Below are positions 62,247-64,000 of a stretch of DNA of 64,000 bases, in pieces. The position numbers and the translations under genes were made by a program. The notes under the pieces were generated by a model that was not told the origin of the DNA, did not search any database, and worked only from the letters and a program-made list of their open reading frames with translations. Where the stretch lies: assembly GCF_029835735.1 (NCBI RefSeq), contig NZ_JAOEAL010000001.1, positions 682,001 to 746,000 of the forward strand. Direction: 5' to 3'. How positions within the stretch are numbered: position 1 is the first letter of the stretch; each line of letters starts with the position of its first letter. The DNA comes from Shewanella sp. GD04112 (GTDB taxonomy: Bacteria; Pseudomonadota; Gammaproteobacteria; Enterobacterales; Shewanellaceae).

Positions 62247-62803
62247 TTGGGCTACTCACTTAGCTGGGTTTTATTGTTAACGCTTGCAGTGATTAGTGAA
62301 TGAAATGTGATTTTGGTTCGGCTTTGGTCCCGAGTCTTTCACTGTTTTACCCAAGTTGACAGTTGCTGAAAATGTTAACGGCCGCTAAACCGTCCCTATG
62401 AGCTTAGAGCGTAGAAACCGAGCGTTATCCCCTGAGCTTTTATACCCAATTGTGATCTACTGACGTTTTGTTAACCGTTAAATGGATGGGAATTGAGGTA
62501 ACATTGAGCAGACTTGTTTCGCGAAGGTGAAAGACTCGGGTGCTCGATTGCTTATGCCCCCTATTTGCCTTATTTTAGGGGCACAAAATGGGACTTTACC
62601 TCGCAATTTTCGCAAAGATGATTTCGCAAGGATGATTACCCGTCACACGCTTTTGTCCATTGAGACTGACCGCCCCTTTATTTTGTTGAGCTTAGGTGTG
62701 TTGAGCTTAGGTTTTACGCCTCGGCGTTTAATCTTGAGTCATGGTCTCGATTTGGGCTCGATTTATCTGGGTTAGCTTTGACCCCGTTTGGATAAGGAAT
62801 GAA
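62247..62803. other. Divergent intergenic region
   Basis: 557 nt between the dioxygenase-like gene and the SMC-like ATPase gene. An 82-aa frame at 62527-62775 has no RBS and no recognisable protein character. A short repetition of TTGAGCTTAGGT occurs at 62687-62712 (two copies). It should contain both promoters; none is obvious. Confidence 0.45.
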
Positions 62804-64000
62804 ATGCCAAGCTTGATTCGTATTGTGCTGATTGATACGCACCTTCCGGGCGTTGTGGAACTCGCCCTCAATGGCCATACCAATATTTGTGGTACTAACG
62901 CCTCGGGTAAAACCACTCTGCAACGTTTAGTGCCTGTATTTTATGGCGAATATCCTAGCCGCGTGGTGCCTTCAACCCGTGACAGTTTCGAGCGTTGGTA
63001 CTTGCCACACGATTCAAGCTACATCATTTACGAATATCAAAAGGCCGATGGTTTGCTCTATCAAGCCGTGCTGGCGTCGGCGGGCGATGGTAAAGGGGTG
63101 AACTACCGCTTTATCGGCAAAGGTTTCGAGTTAAGCGATTACATTAAAACCCAAAATGGTGACACCATTTTATGCCACACCATGGCAGAACTCGGCCGTG
63201 AATTAAAACGCCAAGGCGTAGCCACCACTAACTTGCTTAACACCCGAGAATACCGCGCGATTATTCAAAACGATCGCACTTTATTAAGCACGGGCAGCAA
63301 CCGCAGCGAACTGCGAGCCTATGCGCACCAATTCGCCCTGTGTGAAGGTGAGCATTCACTGCGCCACATCGAAAAACTCGCCAAGGCGGTACACTCCAAA
63401 GAAGGCAAAATGGAAACGGTCAAATCCATGATCGCCGCCATTTTGGAAGAAGACGGGGTGAATCCACCTAGCTCACGCCTCAATCCGCAACGCGTCGAGG
63501 CATGGATCCGCGAGAGTCAATTAATCCAAGGCTTTGAAGTGATCCGCCCCGAGTTTGAAAAGCTCGAGCAGGAATTTAACCAATTGCTCAGCGCCGAGAT
63601 GCGTCTCTCGAGCCTCTCCCGTGGTTATCGCAACGATGAAAGCCTAGAGGCCGATCGTTTAGAGATCCAACAAACCCTATCTAAGGAGCTGAATTTAAAG
63701 CTTCGGATGTTGGACGACGAATGGAAAGAAGTGCGTGACGAGCTTAACCTCGACCTATCCGCCGCCAAGGGCGACGTGGCTAAGTGCGAGTACGAGCTAG
63801 ATGCGATTGAAGATCAGCACGGCGCCTTTTTAGATGCCAATATCGAGCAAGCCAAGGCCGACTTGGACATGCTGCCAAACTGGCGTGCGGACATGGAAAA
63901 CCTAAGCGAACGCCATAAGTTACAAACCGAAAAACACCAAGATATTGAAGCGGCTTACAATGCCCGCCGCAGCAAAATTGGCGAGCAGTTAAACCGCGAG
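62804..64000 (+). CDS. Large SMC-like ATPase, 5' part only
   Basis: The open frame begins ATG 62804 (AAGGAATGAA upstream) and runs off the right edge: at least 399 codons. Walker A is G30-T-N-A-S-G-K-T-T. The N-terminal ATPase lobe (1-230) continues with RLVPVFYGEYPSRVVPSTRD and is followed by a long charged helical region (about 240 on) rich in Glu, Lys and Leu, as in the coiled-coil arms of SMC/RecN-type proteins. It resembles the DUF3584 ATPases of unknown role. MukB-, RecN- or Wadjet JetC-like function cannot be judged from the fragment. Confidence 0.75.
   Translation, partial: MPSLIRIVLIDTHLPGVVELALNGHTNICGTNASGKTTLQRLVPVFYGEYPSRVVPSTRDSFERWYLPHDSSYIIYEYQKADGLLYQAVLASAGDGKGVNYRFIGKGFELSDYIKTQNGDTILCHTMAELGRELKRQGVATTNLLNTREYRAIIQNDRTLLSTGSNRSELRAYAHQFALCEGEHSLRHIEKLAKAVHSKEGKMETVKSMIAAILEEDGVNPPSSRLNPQRVEAWIRESQLIQGFEVIRPEFEKLEQEFNQLLSAEMRLSSLSRGYRNDESLEADRLEIQQTLSKELNLKLRMLDDEWKEVRDELNLDLSAAKGDVAKCEYELDAIEDQHGAFLDANIEQAKADLDMLPNWRADMENLSERHKLQTEKHQDIEAAYNARRSKIGEQLNRE

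Noticed and set aside
62527..62775. 82-aa open frame in the divergent intergenic region
   Set aside because: No Shine-Dalgarno sequence, unusual composition and a repeated LGVLSLG from a short DNA repetition; not supported as a gene.

Overview
The window looks like a Shewanella chromosome (Gammaproteobacteria, Alteromonadales). This is inferred from the gene content and protein sequences: nnr-tsaE-amiB-mutL-miaA-hfq-hflX-hflK-hflC, the petABC-sspA-sspB block, a Crp almost identical to the E. coli protein in its recognition helix, an arginine succinyltransferase cluster and a tetrathionate reductase locus. No rRNA, tRNA, CRISPR array or prophage was seen.

Layout. Positions 1-10.3 kb hold the conserved tsaE/mutL/hfq/hfl superoperon, with overlapping or closely spaced + strand genes and several TTG starts. 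Positions 10.6-14.4 kb carry the cytochrome bc1 complex (petABC) and the stringent starvation proteins SspA/SspB. Positions 14.5-25.2 kb carry pabA, a secreted S9 peptidase, an HDOD protein, an HSL-type hydrolase, argD-astA-astD (arginine catabolism) and a DUF1338 oxygenase. Positions 25.3-28.4 kb on the - strand carry a PepSY / response regulator / sensor kinase operon and crp. Positions 28.8-40.2 kb carry a Sel1 protein, thpR, a GGDEF-EAL protein, a copper-type TonB receptor, hrpB, mrcB and ppiC.

Positions 40.2-45.8 kb are an AT-rich accessory island between ppiC and a DUF2391 gene. I read it as a cluster of integron gene cassettes without an integrase in view. There is one textbook attC site (44410-44481), two related attC-like repeats, and small cassette-like genes whose start and stop codons abut these sites. 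One attC-like site is split by an IS1111-group (IS110 family) element. The 3' non-coding segment of that element has the layout expected of a bridge/seek RNA and contains GTTAGAC and GCCTAAC, the two halves of the attC core consensus. The cassettes encode a membrane protein with a C-terminal HEPN-type R-N-x3-H motif and an EVE-like/HNH nuclease, both plausible anti-phage genes.

Positions 46.7-50.5 kb hold a FecA-like TonB receptor gene split by an IS3-family element with a 3-bp target duplication; removing the element and one duplicate restores a 734-residue frame. Positions 50.8-53.1 kb carry a DUF3581 protein and a soluble double-PAS chemoreceptor. Positions 53.4-61.2 kb are a complete tetrathionate respiration locus: ttrB-ttrC-ttrA on the - strand and the divergent sensor/regulator pair ttrS-ttrR, with an Fnr/EtrA-like site between. 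A secreted intradiol-dioxygenase-like lipoprotein and the start of a large SMC-like ATPase, cut by the window edge, complete the sequence.
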